Made by a program: the position numbers and the translations under genes. Source: Borborobacter arsenicus (GTDB lineage: Bacteria > Pseudomonadota > Alphaproteobacteria > Rhizobiales > Rhizobiaceae). From it: a stretch of DNA of 64,000 nucleotides. Each line of letters starts with the position of its first letter. The stretch's first letter is position 1. Below the pieces are notes generated by a model. The model saw only the letters and a program-made list of their open reading frames with translations. It was not told the DNA's origin and did not search any database. Below, piece by piece: positions 46,072 through 54,147 of this stretch. The stretch lies in NCBI RefSeq assembly GCF_003934165.1, contig NZ_ML133508.1, forward strand, positions 1 to 64,000. Direction: 5' to 3'.

Positions 46072-46102
46072 TTGACACATTTTTTTGTAAGTGTTCTATT
46101 AC
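46072..46102 (+). promoter_or_regulatory. Candidate promoter of the ABC transporter operon
   Basis: TTGACA (46072-46077), a perfect -35 hexamer, is followed at 19 bp by TATTAC (46097-46102); TCTATT at 17 bp is an alternative -10. The repeat TAAGT-N8-ACTTA (46088-46105) covers the spacer and -10, so a bound repressor would block polymerase. Confidence 0.5.
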
Positions 46103-46105
46103 TTA
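46088..46105. promoter_or_regulatory. Operator candidate TAAGT-N8-ACTTA upstream of the ABC transporter genes
   Basis: TAAGTGTTCTATTACTTA matches the site at 50872-50889 in arms, spacing and 14 of 18 bases. It overlaps the predicted -10 region 26 bp before the substrate-binding protein start. The likely binder is the TetR protein at 43441-44247. Confidence 0.6.
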
Positions 46106-46130
46106 GTGACTGCAGGGAGGAGAAAACCGC

Positions 46131-47276
46131 ATGTCCAGACTTACAAAAATGGCGCTTATGGCGTCTGTTTTGGCGTGCTCCGTTGCCGGGGCAGCAGCAG
46201 ACACCATCAAAATAGGCATCAACCAGCCGCTGACAGGGTCTGTCGCGGCTTCCGGTAATTTTATCACGGATGGTGCAAAGCTCGCCGCCGAGGCCATAAA
46301 CGAGAAAGGTGGCGTTCTCGGCAAGCAACTCGAACTTGTGATCGAAGACAATAAGAGCAACCCGAGTGAAGCTGCGGCCGCAGCCGAGAAGTTGATTTCC
46401 CGCGATGAAGTCTCTGCGATGATGGGTGCCTGGGGGTCGTCATTTACCCTCGCGGTGATGCCGAAATTGCAGGAATATGGCATACCCATGGTCGTGGAAA
46501 CCGCCTCGTCCAGCAAGGTCACAAGCGCCGGGAATCCATGGGTTTTCCGGATCGCACCCACATCCGAGATGGAGGCGAAGGCGTTTGGGCAGCTTGTGCC
46601 CGAGTTCGCCATGAAGAAAGTGGACTTCCTTGTTGTCAACAACGACTGGGGGTTGGGCGCGGCTGGTGAATTCGGCAAGATGCTGAAAGAGCAGGGCGTC
46701 GAGGTCGGCATGACCGAAACCATGGATCCGGCGGCCCAGGATGTCTCGGCGCAATTGGCCAAGATCAAGGCATCCGATGCCGATACACTGTTCGTAACCA
46801 CCGGCTATGAACAATTGAGTTTGGTCTTCAAGCAGCTCAAAGCGCTGGACGTCAACCGCCGTGTCATTACAACCGGTGGGTCACAATTCCCTGATCGCCT
46901 TGCGGAACAGTTGGGCAGCGCTGCCGACAACAGCTATCATATCCTGTTCTTTGCTCCGTGGTTTCCCGATGCGGCGGCGAACCCCGAGGTTGCGCATGGC
47001 TATATCGATCAGTGGAACCAAAAAGGCTATGACAAGTCAGGCTTGTCCGACGGGTTCCGCGGCTATGACGCGATCACTGCCATAGCTGCAGCCGTTGAAG
47101 CGGCCGGCAGCGCCGATCCCGAAGCTATTCGCGATGCCCTTTGGAAAGTGGATGTGAAGGGCGTGAACGGCAATATCAAGTTCCAGAAAGTGGGTGTCGA
47201 AGGCAGCGAGAGCGGCCAGAGTTCGCCCAACGTCTATGTCGTCGAAATCAAGGACGGCAAGCTCGCCCTTCCTTAA
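46131..47276 (+). CDS. ABC transporter substrate-binding protein (branched-chain amino acid type)
   Basis: A 381-residue periplasmic protein with a signal peptide (about 1-23, ending AGAAA). The Peripla_BP_6 fold starts at TIKIGINQPLTGSVAASGNF, with the segments NPSEAAAAAEKLISRDEVSAMMGAWGS, AGNPWVFRIAPTSEMEAKAF and VVNNDWGLGAAGEFGKM typical of LivJ/K-like proteins. ATG 46131 has GGGAGGAG. This is the first gene of a complete five-gene import system. HAAT-type receptors bind amino acids, urea, amides or aromatic acids, so the ligand cannot be named; gene context suggests the catabolic substrate of the adjacent operon. Confidence 0.93.
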   Translation: MSRLTKMALMASVLACSVAGAAADTIKIGINQPLTGSVAASGNFITDGAKLAAEAINEKGGVLGKQLELVIEDNKSNPSEAAAAAEKLISRDEVSAMMGAWGSSFTLAVMPKLQEYGIPMVVETASSSKVTSAGNPWVFRIAPTSEMEAKAFGQLVPEFAMKKVDFLVVNNDWGLGAAGEFGKMLKEQGVEVGMTETMDPAAQDVSAQLAKIKASDADTLFVTTGYEQLSLVFKQLKALDVNRRVITTGGSQFPDRLAEQLGSAADNSYHILFFAPWFPDAAANPEVAHGYIDQWNQKGYDKSGLSDGFRGYDAITAIAAAVEAAGSADPEAIRDALWKVDVKGVNGNIKFQKVGVEGSESGQSSPNVYVVEIKDGKLALP

Positions 47277-47367
47277 ATCGGCTACAAGTTGACTGGATGC
47301 GCCTGCCGGCCGATCCGCCGGTCAGGCGCCTCTTCTCAACCGCCATCTAGTCAAGGGAAACTGTTAC

Positions 47368-48240
47368 TTGGACCAGTTGTTGCAACACCTGTTGAATGCG
47401 CTGATCCTGGGCTCGACCTATGCGCTCCTGGGCATCGGACTGACATTCATATTTGGTATCATGCGTGTGGTGAACTTTGCGCATGGCGAGTTCTACACGT
47501 TCGGCGCCTACATGGTTTACCTGTTTTCGGTAACGCTCGGCGTCAATTTCCTCCTGGCGATTGTCATAGCCATTGTGCTGGGCATCCTGCTTGGTGCGGT
47601 TGTCGAATGGTTGCTGCTGAGCAAGCATCGCGGTGCCGACATCGACACGACCATGCTGATCATGATCGGTGCATGGATCATCATGCAGAACGCCGAGCAA
47701 CTCCTCTGGAGTGGCGTGGCTAAATCGATCCCTATGCCGTTTCCTGAAGACCCCCTTACTGTCGGTAGCGTCTCGGTCGCGTGGGCGCGTCTCTTCGTCT
47801 TTGTGATGGCCACTCTGCTCATCATCGGCGCACAGATGCTGATCCAGCGTACCCGGTTGGGCAAAGCGATGCGTGCGACCTTCCAGGACACAGCCACCGC
47901 CTCGTTGATGGGTATCAACATCAACATGATCTATCTGGCGACGTTCGCGCTCGGATCCGGTCTGGCCGCTGCGGCAGGTGCGCTTCTCGGTCCAATCTTC
48001 ATCGTCATCCCGACCATGGGCAACCTGGCGGTCATTAAGGCGTTCGCCATCGTCATTCTCGGTGGCCTGGGCAACATGAAGGGAGCTGCCTTAGGCGGTT
48101 TCGTGCTGGCGTTGGTTGAGGAATTTGGCGCCGGCTACGTGTCGTCGGGCTATCGCGACGCGATGGGCTTCCTGCTCATAATCCTGGTCCTCATGGTCAA
48201 GCCGACCGGTCTGTTTGCAAGGACGGAGAGAATTGGATGA
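47368..48240 (+). CDS. livH: Branched-chain amino acid-type ABC transporter permease (LivH)
   Basis: A 290-residue inner-membrane permease with about eight helices. It begins QLLQHLLNALILGSTYALLG and shows the LivH marks GIMRVVNFAHGEFYTFGAY, RTRLGKAMRATFQD and AFAIVILGGLGNMKGAALGG. The start is TTG 47368 with AAGGGAAA upstream. It overlaps livM by 4 bp (ATGA). It is part of the transporter operon under the TAAGT-N8-ACTTA promoter. Confidence 0.93.
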   Translation: MDQLLQHLLNALILGSTYALLGIGLTFIFGIMRVVNFAHGEFYTFGAYMVYLFSVTLGVNFLLAIVIAIVLGILLGAVVEWLLLSKHRGADIDTTMLIMIGAWIIMQNAEQLLWSGVAKSIPMPFPEDPLTVGSVSVAWARLFVFVMATLLIIGAQMLIQRTRLGKAMRATFQDTATASLMGININMIYLATFALGSGLAAAAGALLGPIFIVIPTMGNLAVIKAFAIVILGGLGNMKGAALGGFVLALVEEFGAGYVSSGYRDAMGFLLIILVLMVKPTGLFARTERIG

Positions 48241-49292
48241 GCAATATCTCGAAATGGGTCATCGTTCTCTTGCTGGCGACGGTGCCCCTGTGGGTGACCA
48301 ACCAGTACCAGCTGCACATTCTCATCATGATGGGCATCTTCACCATCGGCGCGATGAGCCTCAACCTTTTGCTCGGCTACACCGGCCAGCTCAGTCTCGG
48401 ACATGTCGCCTTCTTTGGCATTGGCGCCTATACGACCTCATTGGTCTCGCTTGGGTTCGATCTGAAGCTGACCGAGGACTACACTTTTGTCTTCGCTCCG
48501 AAGCCGGCGTGGTTCGGCGTCATTTGCGCAATCGTGGTGGCAGGGTTGTGTGGCTGGTTTGTCGGCAAGCTGTCCTTTCGCGTCCGCGGTGCCTATTTCG
48601 TCATCGTCACCATCAGCTTTGCCGAGGTCATTCGGCTTGTCGCCCTCAATTGGGTTGATCTGACCGAAGGACCGATGGCACTCAACAACATACCGTCGCT
48701 CGCCTTCACCATTCCCTGGGCAGACAGTGCCGCGTTGTCGCGTCGCATCGCAAACTACTACCTCGTGCTGGCGGTCGCCGTGATCTCGTCCATCATCATT
48801 CAGCGTCTCGTTCAGTCACGTATCGGCCGCACGATGGTTGCCCTGCGTGAGAACGAGGCCCTGGCAAAATCGGTCGGTGTGGATGTCACCCGCTCTCTGG
48901 TCTTGGCAGCAGTCGTTTCCGCGGCGATCGCCGGAGCAGCAGGAGCACTTTATGCACATTACGTGCGTATCGTGGATCCGGATGTCTTCCTCTTCATCTA
49001 CACCGTGACGATGGTCATCATGGTGATTGCGGGAGGTAAGGGCACTCTTGCCGGGCCGCTGGTTGGGGGTGTGATCTTCGGCATACTGCCGGAACTGATG
49101 CGGGGCCATATGCTGCCTGAGGTCCAGTGGATCGCCTATGGCGCCATCATGATCCTCATCGTCTTCTTCCTGCCCGAAGGGATCGTGCCGGCCGTGCAGA
49201 GGTGGTGGGCCGGTTTTCAGAGAAGCAGGCAATCAAAAATGAACCCGCATTCGAGGGCCAACAAAGCTAGCCCGCGGGAGGCAGCACAATGA
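48237..49292 (+). CDS. livM: Branched-chain amino acid-type ABC transporter permease (LivM)
   Basis: A 351-residue membrane partner of LivH. Visible family segments are MSLNLLLGYTGQLSLGHVAFFGIGAY (in two parts MSLNLLLGYTGQ and LSLGHVAFFGIGAY), RVRGAYFVIVTISFAEVIRLVALNW, SRIGRTMVALRENEALAKSVG and VMVIAGGKGTLAGPLVGGV. The polar tail after residue 325 is somewhat long. It overlaps both neighbours by 4 bp. Confidence 0.93.
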   Translation: MSNISKWVIVLLLATVPLWVTNQYQLHILIMMGIFTIGAMSLNLLLGYTGQLSLGHVAFFGIGAYTTSLVSLGFDLKLTEDYTFVFAPKPAWFGVICAIVVAGLCGWFVGKLSFRVRGAYFVIVTISFAEVIRLVALNWVDLTEGPMALNNIPSLAFTIPWADSAALSRRIANYYLVLAVAVISSIIIQRLVQSRIGRTMVALRENEALAKSVGVDVTRSLVLAAVVSAAIAGAAGALYAHYVRIVDPDVFLFIYTVTMVIMVIAGGKGTLAGPLVGGVIFGILPELMRGHMLPEVQWIAYGAIMILIVFFLPEGIVPAVQRWWAGFQRSRQSKMNPHSRANKASPREAAQ

Positions 49293-50089
49293 ATGCTCAT
49301 GTGACGGCTACCCAGTCTGATCCGATCCTGACGGTCAGCAATCTCGCGGTTCACTTCGGTGGCCTGGTGGCAATTTCGGATGCGAGTTTTTCCGTCGCAA
49401 AGGGCGAGGTGGTAAGCCTCATCGGCCCGAACGGAGCGGGCAAGACAACCGCATTCAACGTGATCTCCGGCTTTCTGCCGGCCACTCATGGCGAGGTCAT
49501 CTACAATGGTCGCCGCATGGGCGGCCTCAAGCCGCATGAAATTGCAGACGCCGGTCTGGTGAGGACATTCCAGAAGACCAGCGTCTTTGGCAACAACACG
49601 GTGCTCGACAACCTCATGATCGGCCTGCATCGGCGCGGCAGCGGGTCGGTATGGGAGACCTTGCTGCTGTCACCGAGAATCCGCCGCCAGGAAGAGGAAT
49701 TTCGTGACGAGGCGTTGCAGCTCCTCGAATTCGTCGGGTTGGCGCATCGCTCTGCCGAGCTGGCCGGCTCGCTTGCCTATGGTGAGCAGCGACTGCTGGA
49801 AGTGGCTGTCGCCCTTGCCGCAGATCCCACACTGTTGCTGCTCGATGAGCCGGCATGCGGAATGAACCCGACCGAGGCGATGGCCTTTCGCCGTCTGCTC
49901 GCCGAGATCGGCAAGCGGGACATCACCGTGCTTCTGGTGGAACATAATATGCGGATGGTGATGGGGGTTTCGGATCGTGTCGTCGTGCTGAATCACGGCA
50001 GGATCATCGCCAACGGGCCGCCGGCGGAAATCCAGCAAAACCCGCAAGTTATCCAGGCGTATCTAGGACATGGACCTAAGCATGCTTGA
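49289..50089 (+). CDS. livG: ABC transporter ATP-binding protein (LivG)
   Basis: A 266-residue ATPase with Walker A IGPNGAGKTTAFNVISG (about 46-62), Q-loop region LVRTFQKTSVFG, signature-like LAYGEQRLLEVAVALA (the usual LSGGQ is replaced by LAYGEQ, as in LivG proteins), Walker B LLLLDEPACGMN and switch His in LLVEHNMRMVM. It overlaps livM by 4 bp and livF by 8 bp. Confidence 0.95.
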   Translation: MNAHVTATQSDPILTVSNLAVHFGGLVAISDASFSVAKGEVVSLIGPNGAGKTTAFNVISGFLPATHGEVIYNGRRMGGLKPHEIADAGLVRTFQKTSVFGNNTVLDNLMIGLHRRGSGSVWETLLLSPRIRRQEEEFRDEALQLLEFVGLAHRSAELAGSLAYGEQRLLEVAVALAADPTLLLLDEPACGMNPTEAMAFRRLLAEIGKRDITVLLVEHNMRMVMGVSDRVVVLNHGRIIANGPPAEIQQNPQVIQAYLGHGPKHA

Positions 50090-50792
50090 AGTCGACAACA
50101 TCGAATGCCGCTATGGCAAGATAAATGTCCTCCACGGGGTCTCCCTCAATGTGGGGCAAGGAGAATTCGTAACGCTGATCGGGGCTAACGGCGCCGGCAA
50201 GAGCACGACGTTGAAAGCTATTTCCGGGCTTTTATCGCCGGTGGCCGGCCGCATCACGTTCGAAGGGGAGGATATCACCAAGGCCTCGCCCCGACGCATC
50301 CTGGAGATGGGAATTGCCCATTGTCCGGAGGGGCGGCGCGTCTTTCCCTATATGACCGTGCAGGAAAATCTCGAGCTGGGATGCTATCTGCGTCGTGACT
50401 GGAAGCAAATGGCAAGAGACCTGGACTCGGTCTTCGATCGGTTTCCCGTCCTGGGCGAGCGGCGCGATCAAGCGGCAGGCACACTTTCCGGCGGCGAGCA
50501 GCAGATGCTCGCCATCGGCCGCGCTTTGATGTCGAGGCCGAAGCTCGTTCTGTTTGACGAACCTTCGCTGGGGCTTGCGCCCAATAACGTCCAGAAAACA
50601 TTCGAGTATATCATGGAGATCAATCGCCAGGGCACCACGGTGCTGATGGTGGAGCAGAACGCCTACGCCGCCTTGGAGATGTGCGACCGCTCGTTCCTGC
50701 TCGAATCAGGTTGCGTCACGCTCGAGGGGAAAGGCGAGGATATGATCCACAATCCGCATATCCAGAGCGCCTATCTGGGCATGGAAGCCTGA
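50082..50792 (+). CDS. livF: ABC transporter ATP-binding protein (LivF)
   Basis: A 236-residue ATPase with Walker A IGANGAGKSTTLKAISG, GIAHCPEGRRVFPYMTVQENL, signature LSGGEQQMLAIGRALM, Walker B LVLFDEPSLGLAP and MVEQNAYAAL, all in the LivF arrangement. The start is taken at ATG 50082, which overlaps the end of livG; ATG 50070 is also in frame but is too close to AGGA. It is the last transporter gene; the next operon begins 128 bp later with its own operator. Confidence 0.95.
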   Translation: MLEVDNIECRYGKINVLHGVSLNVGQGEFVTLIGANGAGKSTTLKAISGLLSPVAGRITFEGEDITKASPRRILEMGIAHCPEGRRVFPYMTVQENLELGCYLRRDWKQMARDLDSVFDRFPVLGERRDQAAGTLSGGEQQMLAIGRALMSRPKLVLFDEPSLGLAPNNVQKTFEYIMEINRQGTTVLMVEQNAYAALEMCDRSFLLESGCVTLEGKGEDMIHNPHIQSAYLGMEA

Positions 50793-50871
50793 GCCACAGC
50801 AGGCTCCGGCGCTTCCAGGAATCGTTTTCAATCTTAACATTTCGGAATAGCACTTGACTCCAATCCATAAG

Positions 50872-50889
50872 TAAGTAAGTTATTACTTA
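50872..50889. promoter_or_regulatory. Operator candidate TAAGT-N8-ACTTA upstream of the hydro-lyase operon
   Basis: TAAGTAAGTTATTACTTA has the same arms and spacing as the site at 46088-46105 and shares the nine bases TATTACTTA. It lies in the 8-bp-armed repeat ATAAGTAA...TTACTTAT (50867-50890), 31 bp before the DUF1445 gene and 12 bp after TTGACT (50854-50859), a likely -35 element. Confidence 0.6.
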
Positions 50890-50920
50890 TAACGGAACGT
50901 CAAACGAGAGAGAGGCCAAA

Positions 50921-51751
50921 ATGACCGTTTTGACTAAAGTTCCTGAAGCCGCACAGGTGACCAAGGCGGACCTGGAAGGGCTGAGCCCCAAGGAAATCCG
51001 CAGCATCGTCCGGGAGGGACGTTGGACCGGTGGAACGGAAGGTTTGGCTCGTGGATATGCTCAGGCAAACCTCATCATCTTGCCGCAGGAAGTCGCCCTT
51101 GAGTTCCTGATCTTCTGTCAGCGCAATCCCAAGCCTTGTCCGATTGTGGAGGTTACCGATCCGGGCAGTCCGATGGTGACCCAGGTTGCCAATGCCGACC
51201 TCAGGACCGATTTGCCGCGCTACAGCGTCTACAAGGACGGCAAGCTGATCGATCAGCCGAGCAATATCGTGAAATACTGGCGCGATGATCTGGTCGGGTT
51301 CCTGATCGGCTGCAGCTATTCCTTTGAGGAGGCCCTTCTGGGTGCCGGCATTCCGCTGCGCCACCAGGAGGAAGACAAGATCGTGTCGGTTTACACGACC
51401 GACGTGCCATGTGTGCCTGCCGGACGCTTTGCCGGCCCGATGGTTGTCAGCATGCGGCCGATTAAGAACCATCAATTGGTGCGGGCAATCCAGGTGACAT
51501 CCCGTTTCCCTGCTACCCACGGCGCTCCGGTGCATGTTGGCGATCCGTCACTGATCGGCGTGGATCTCAACAAAACCGATTTCGATACCGGGGTTTTCGA
51601 GTTGGGTGAAGACGATGTGCCGGTGTTCTGGGGCTGTGGCGGGACGCCTCAGGCGGTGGCTCTTGCTTCCAAGATCGATTTCATGATCACCCACAAAGTT
51701 GGACACTTGTTTATTACCGACAAGCGTTCAGAAGCCATTGCCGCACTCTGA
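50921..51751 (+). CDS. Putative hydro-lyase (DUF1445 family)
   Basis: A 276-residue cytoplasmic protein of full DUF1445 length. Family segments are GLSPKEIRSIVREGRWTGGTEGLARGYAQANL, DLVGFLIGCSYSFEEALLGAGIPLRHQ (with the conserved GCSYSFEEAL), HGAPVHVGDPSLIGV and FWGCGGTPQAVALAS. Bacterial members are called putative hydro-lyases; a DUF1445 domain is also found in the mammalian D-glutamate cyclase, which interconverts D-glutamate and 5-oxo-D-proline. ATG 50921 follows a GAGAGAGG site. It heads the plus-strand catabolic operon and is under the second operator. Confidence 0.85.
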   Translation: MTVLTKVPEAAQVTKADLEGLSPKEIRSIVREGRWTGGTEGLARGYAQANLIILPQEVALEFLIFCQRNPKPCPIVEVTDPGSPMVTQVANADLRTDLPRYSVYKDGKLIDQPSNIVKYWRDDLVGFLIGCSYSFEEALLGAGIPLRHQEEDKIVSVYTTDVPCVPAGRFAGPMVVSMRPIKNHQLVRAIQVTSRFPATHGAPVHVGDPSLIGVDLNKTDFDTGVFELGEDDVPVFWGCGGTPQAVALASKIDFMITHKVGHLFITDKRSEAIAAL

Positions 51752-51802
51752 CCGTAGATTTGAGTTTAGGCAGATATCTTTTTTGAGTGGAGGAATATTG
51801 TC

Positions 51803-52840
51803 GTGAAAGCTGCACTTTACCACGAATATGGTGGGCCGGAGGTCCTCAAATACGAGGATGTGGACCCGATTCCGCTGGGCCGCACGGACGTCCTGGTCAA
51901 GGTCCGCGCCACGTCCGTAAACTGGTTCGACATCATTGGGCGCAAGGGTGACTATCGTCCGAACCTGCGTTTCCCGCACATTCCTGGCGGCGATATCGCC
52001 GGCGAGGTCGCCGAGATCGGTGAGGAAGTCACCAACGTCAAGGTGGGCGACCCTGTCGTGGTCTATGCTACCGTCGGCTGCGGCCACTGTGAATCCTGCC
52101 GCCGTGGCGAGCCCAATGTCTGCCTCAATTACAAATATTACGGCTCCGCACTATGGGGCGGCTATGCCCAGTACGCCACCGTGCGCGCGCAAAATCTTTT
52201 ACCTCTCTACAAGGGACTGGATTTCGCCGAATGCGCGGCAACCAACATCACCTTCCTGACCGCCTGGCATAAGCTGGCACGGGCCAATATCCGGGCGGGC
52301 GAAGACATTCTCATCCATGCTGTCGGTTCCGGCATTGGATTGGCAGCGCTTCAGATCGCGAAGCTCCATGGCTTGCGCGTATTCGGTACGGCAAGTTCCG
52401 ATGAGAAGTGCCAGAAGGGCCTGGAACTCGGCGCCGACTACATGATCAACTACAAGAAACAGAACTTCCGCGAGGAGATCCGCAATCTCACCGGAAAGCG
52501 CGGTGTCGACGTCGTCTTCGAGCATATCGGCGCCGATGTCTGGGAAGACAGCGTGATGAGCCTGACGCGCTTTGGCCGACTGGTCACCTGCGGAGCTTCA
52601 TCAGGATATCGCGTCAGCATGAATGCCGCCCATATATGGCACAAGCAGTTGTCGATCATCGGCTCCAATCACGGCACGATGAACGAACTGGCGACCATCG
52701 TCAAACTGCTGGAAGCCAAGAAGCTGCGGCCGATCATCGGTGCGAAACTGCCGCTCAAGGAGGCGGCCGAGGCGCATCGTCTTGCCGAAAGCCGCAGTAT
52801 ATTCGGCAAGATCGTGCTTGAGCCGGAGCATGCCGACTAA
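51803..52840 (+). CDS. Zinc-containing MDR-family oxidoreductase
   Basis: A 345-residue medium-chain dehydrogenase/reductase with a GroES-like N-domain and an NAD(P)-binding domain (AVGSGIGLAALQIAKLHG, about 162-179). The structural zinc site is complete (Cys93, Cys96, Cys99, Cys107), but the catalytic zinc ligands are missing: the usual C-G-x-D is VNWFD near residue 40 and the usual G-H-E is GGD near 63. Members of this type often reduce quinones or enones rather than oxidise alcohols, so a reductase step on an enone or enoyl intermediate is possible. GTG 51803 has GGAGG upstream, 51 bp after the hydro-lyase gene. Confidence 0.82.
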   Translation: MKAALYHEYGGPEVLKYEDVDPIPLGRTDVLVKVRATSVNWFDIIGRKGDYRPNLRFPHIPGGDIAGEVAEIGEEVTNVKVGDPVVVYATVGCGHCESCRRGEPNVCLNYKYYGSALWGGYAQYATVRAQNLLPLYKGLDFAECAATNITFLTAWHKLARANIRAGEDILIHAVGSGIGLAALQIAKLHGLRVFGTASSDEKCQKGLELGADYMINYKKQNFREEIRNLTGKRGVDVVFEHIGADVWEDSVMSLTRFGRLVTCGASSGYRVSMNAAHIWHKQLSIIGSNHGTMNELATIVKLLEAKKLRPIIGAKLPLKEAAEAHRLAESRSIFGKIVLEPEHAD

Positions 52841-52903
52841 GGGGCTGTGTTAGCCGATCAAATACAGCATGATGCCCGGCTTCGAGGTCCGGCGGGAGGA
52901 CAA

Positions 52904-54142
52904 ATGGCTGACAAGCAAATATTCACGGTGAATGGCCAGTTCGAGGCAGAGCTGTTGCTCAACCCTCGCAAGGAGTCCGATGTGAATCGGGCCGTTGAGC
53001 TGGGTTGCTATACCAGGGAGCAGGCCGAGGATGCGATCTCCCGTATCTCGACCTGGCCCGACTATGCTGTAACACCGCTCCGGACTTTATCCGGGGCGGC
53101 GACTGAACTGGGCATTAGTCGTCTCTGGTGCAAAGATGAGGGTCGCCGGCTTGGTCTGGCCAGCTTCAAGGCGCTCGGCGCGGTTTATGCCAGCGTGTCG
53201 GAGGTTTCAAATCTGCTTGCCGAGCGGTTGGGCAGACAGATTTCGGATATCGATCTTCTGTCTGGCAAATTCAGCGAAGAGCTTAAGGACCATTTTCTTA
53301 TTTGCTGCACTGACGGCAATCACGGCTTCTCGGTTGCGAATGCGGCGCGCCGTATGGGGTGCCGTGCGGTGATCTACATTCCCAGCGGCGTCAGCGATGG
53401 TCGCGAGGAAGCGTTGAGGCGCGAAGGTGCGGAGGTGGTTCGCATCGACGGCATTTATGACGAAGCCTATGCAGCCGTTGAGGAAGTGGCGAAGGCCGAG
53501 CCTGGCGCAATCCTGATTTCGGACTCTGCGACGCCTTACTATCAGGACATCCCGATCCGTTGCATGGCCGGTTATTCGGTCATGGCACGTGAAATCCTTG
53601 CTCAGTTGGACGGCGAACTGCCGACGCATCTGATGCTGCCTGCCGGCTGTGGCGGCATGGCCGCTGCGATGATGACGGCCTTCTATCATCTGCTTGGCAA
53701 TCGCGTTCCGCACTTCATCATCGTGGAGCCGCTCACGGCCGACTGCGTTTTCGCCAGCGGGCTTGCAGGCGAGCCAAGAGTCGTCGACGGAGATTTGGAA
53801 ACGATCATGGGAGGCTTGTCCTGTGCCGCGGTTTCGCATGTGGCCTGGCCAACGATCTCGGCCGGCGCCAGCGCATTCCTGCGCATGAATGACAACGCCG
53901 CGGTTGAGGCGATGCGGCTTTTTGCGAGCCCGCGCAGCGGCGACCCAAGGATTGTGGCGGGAGAAACAGGCGCTGCCGGACTTGGAGGACTTCTGGCCCT
54001 ATGCGAAGATCCCGCTGCACGTGCTCTGGTTGGTCTGGACGAGAATGCGAAGGTCCTCGTAATCAACTGCGAGGGTGCAACCGACCCCGTTGCTTTCCGC
54101 CACTTCACCGGACAATCACCTGAAACTCCTGTGGCGGCATAA
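52904..54142 (+). CDS. Diaminopropionate ammonia-lyase-like PLP enzyme
   Basis: A 412-residue fold-type II PLP enzyme. Marks of the diaminopropionate ammonia-lyase family are LWCKDEGRRLGLASFKALGAVYA (PLP Lys in SFKALG), CTDGNHGFSVANAARRMG and the phosphate-binding loop AGCGGMAAAM. It would eliminate ammonia from a beta-amino- or beta-hydroxy-amino acid, giving a 2-keto acid; threonine/serine-dehydratase-like activity is an alternative. ATG 52904 with GGGAGGACAA was chosen over an upstream in-frame start at 52847, which has no homology. It lies between the MDR and molybdenum hydroxylase genes and presumably acts on a pathway intermediate. Confidence 0.85.
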   Translation: MADKQIFTVNGQFEAELLLNPRKESDVNRAVELGCYTREQAEDAISRISTWPDYAVTPLRTLSGAATELGISRLWCKDEGRRLGLASFKALGAVYASVSEVSNLLAERLGRQISDIDLLSGKFSEELKDHFLICCTDGNHGFSVANAARRMGCRAVIYIPSGVSDGREEALRREGAEVVRIDGIYDEAYAAVEEVAKAEPGAILISDSATPYYQDIPIRCMAGYSVMAREILAQLDGELPTHLMLPAGCGGMAAAMMTAFYHLLGNRVPHFIIVEPLTADCVFASGLAGEPRVVDGDLETIMGGLSCAAVSHVAWPTISAGASAFLRMNDNAAVEAMRLFASPRSGDPRIVAGETGAAGLGGLLALCEDPAARALVGLDENAKVLVINCEGATDPVAFRHFTGQSPETPVAA

Positions 54143-54147
54143 TAGCC

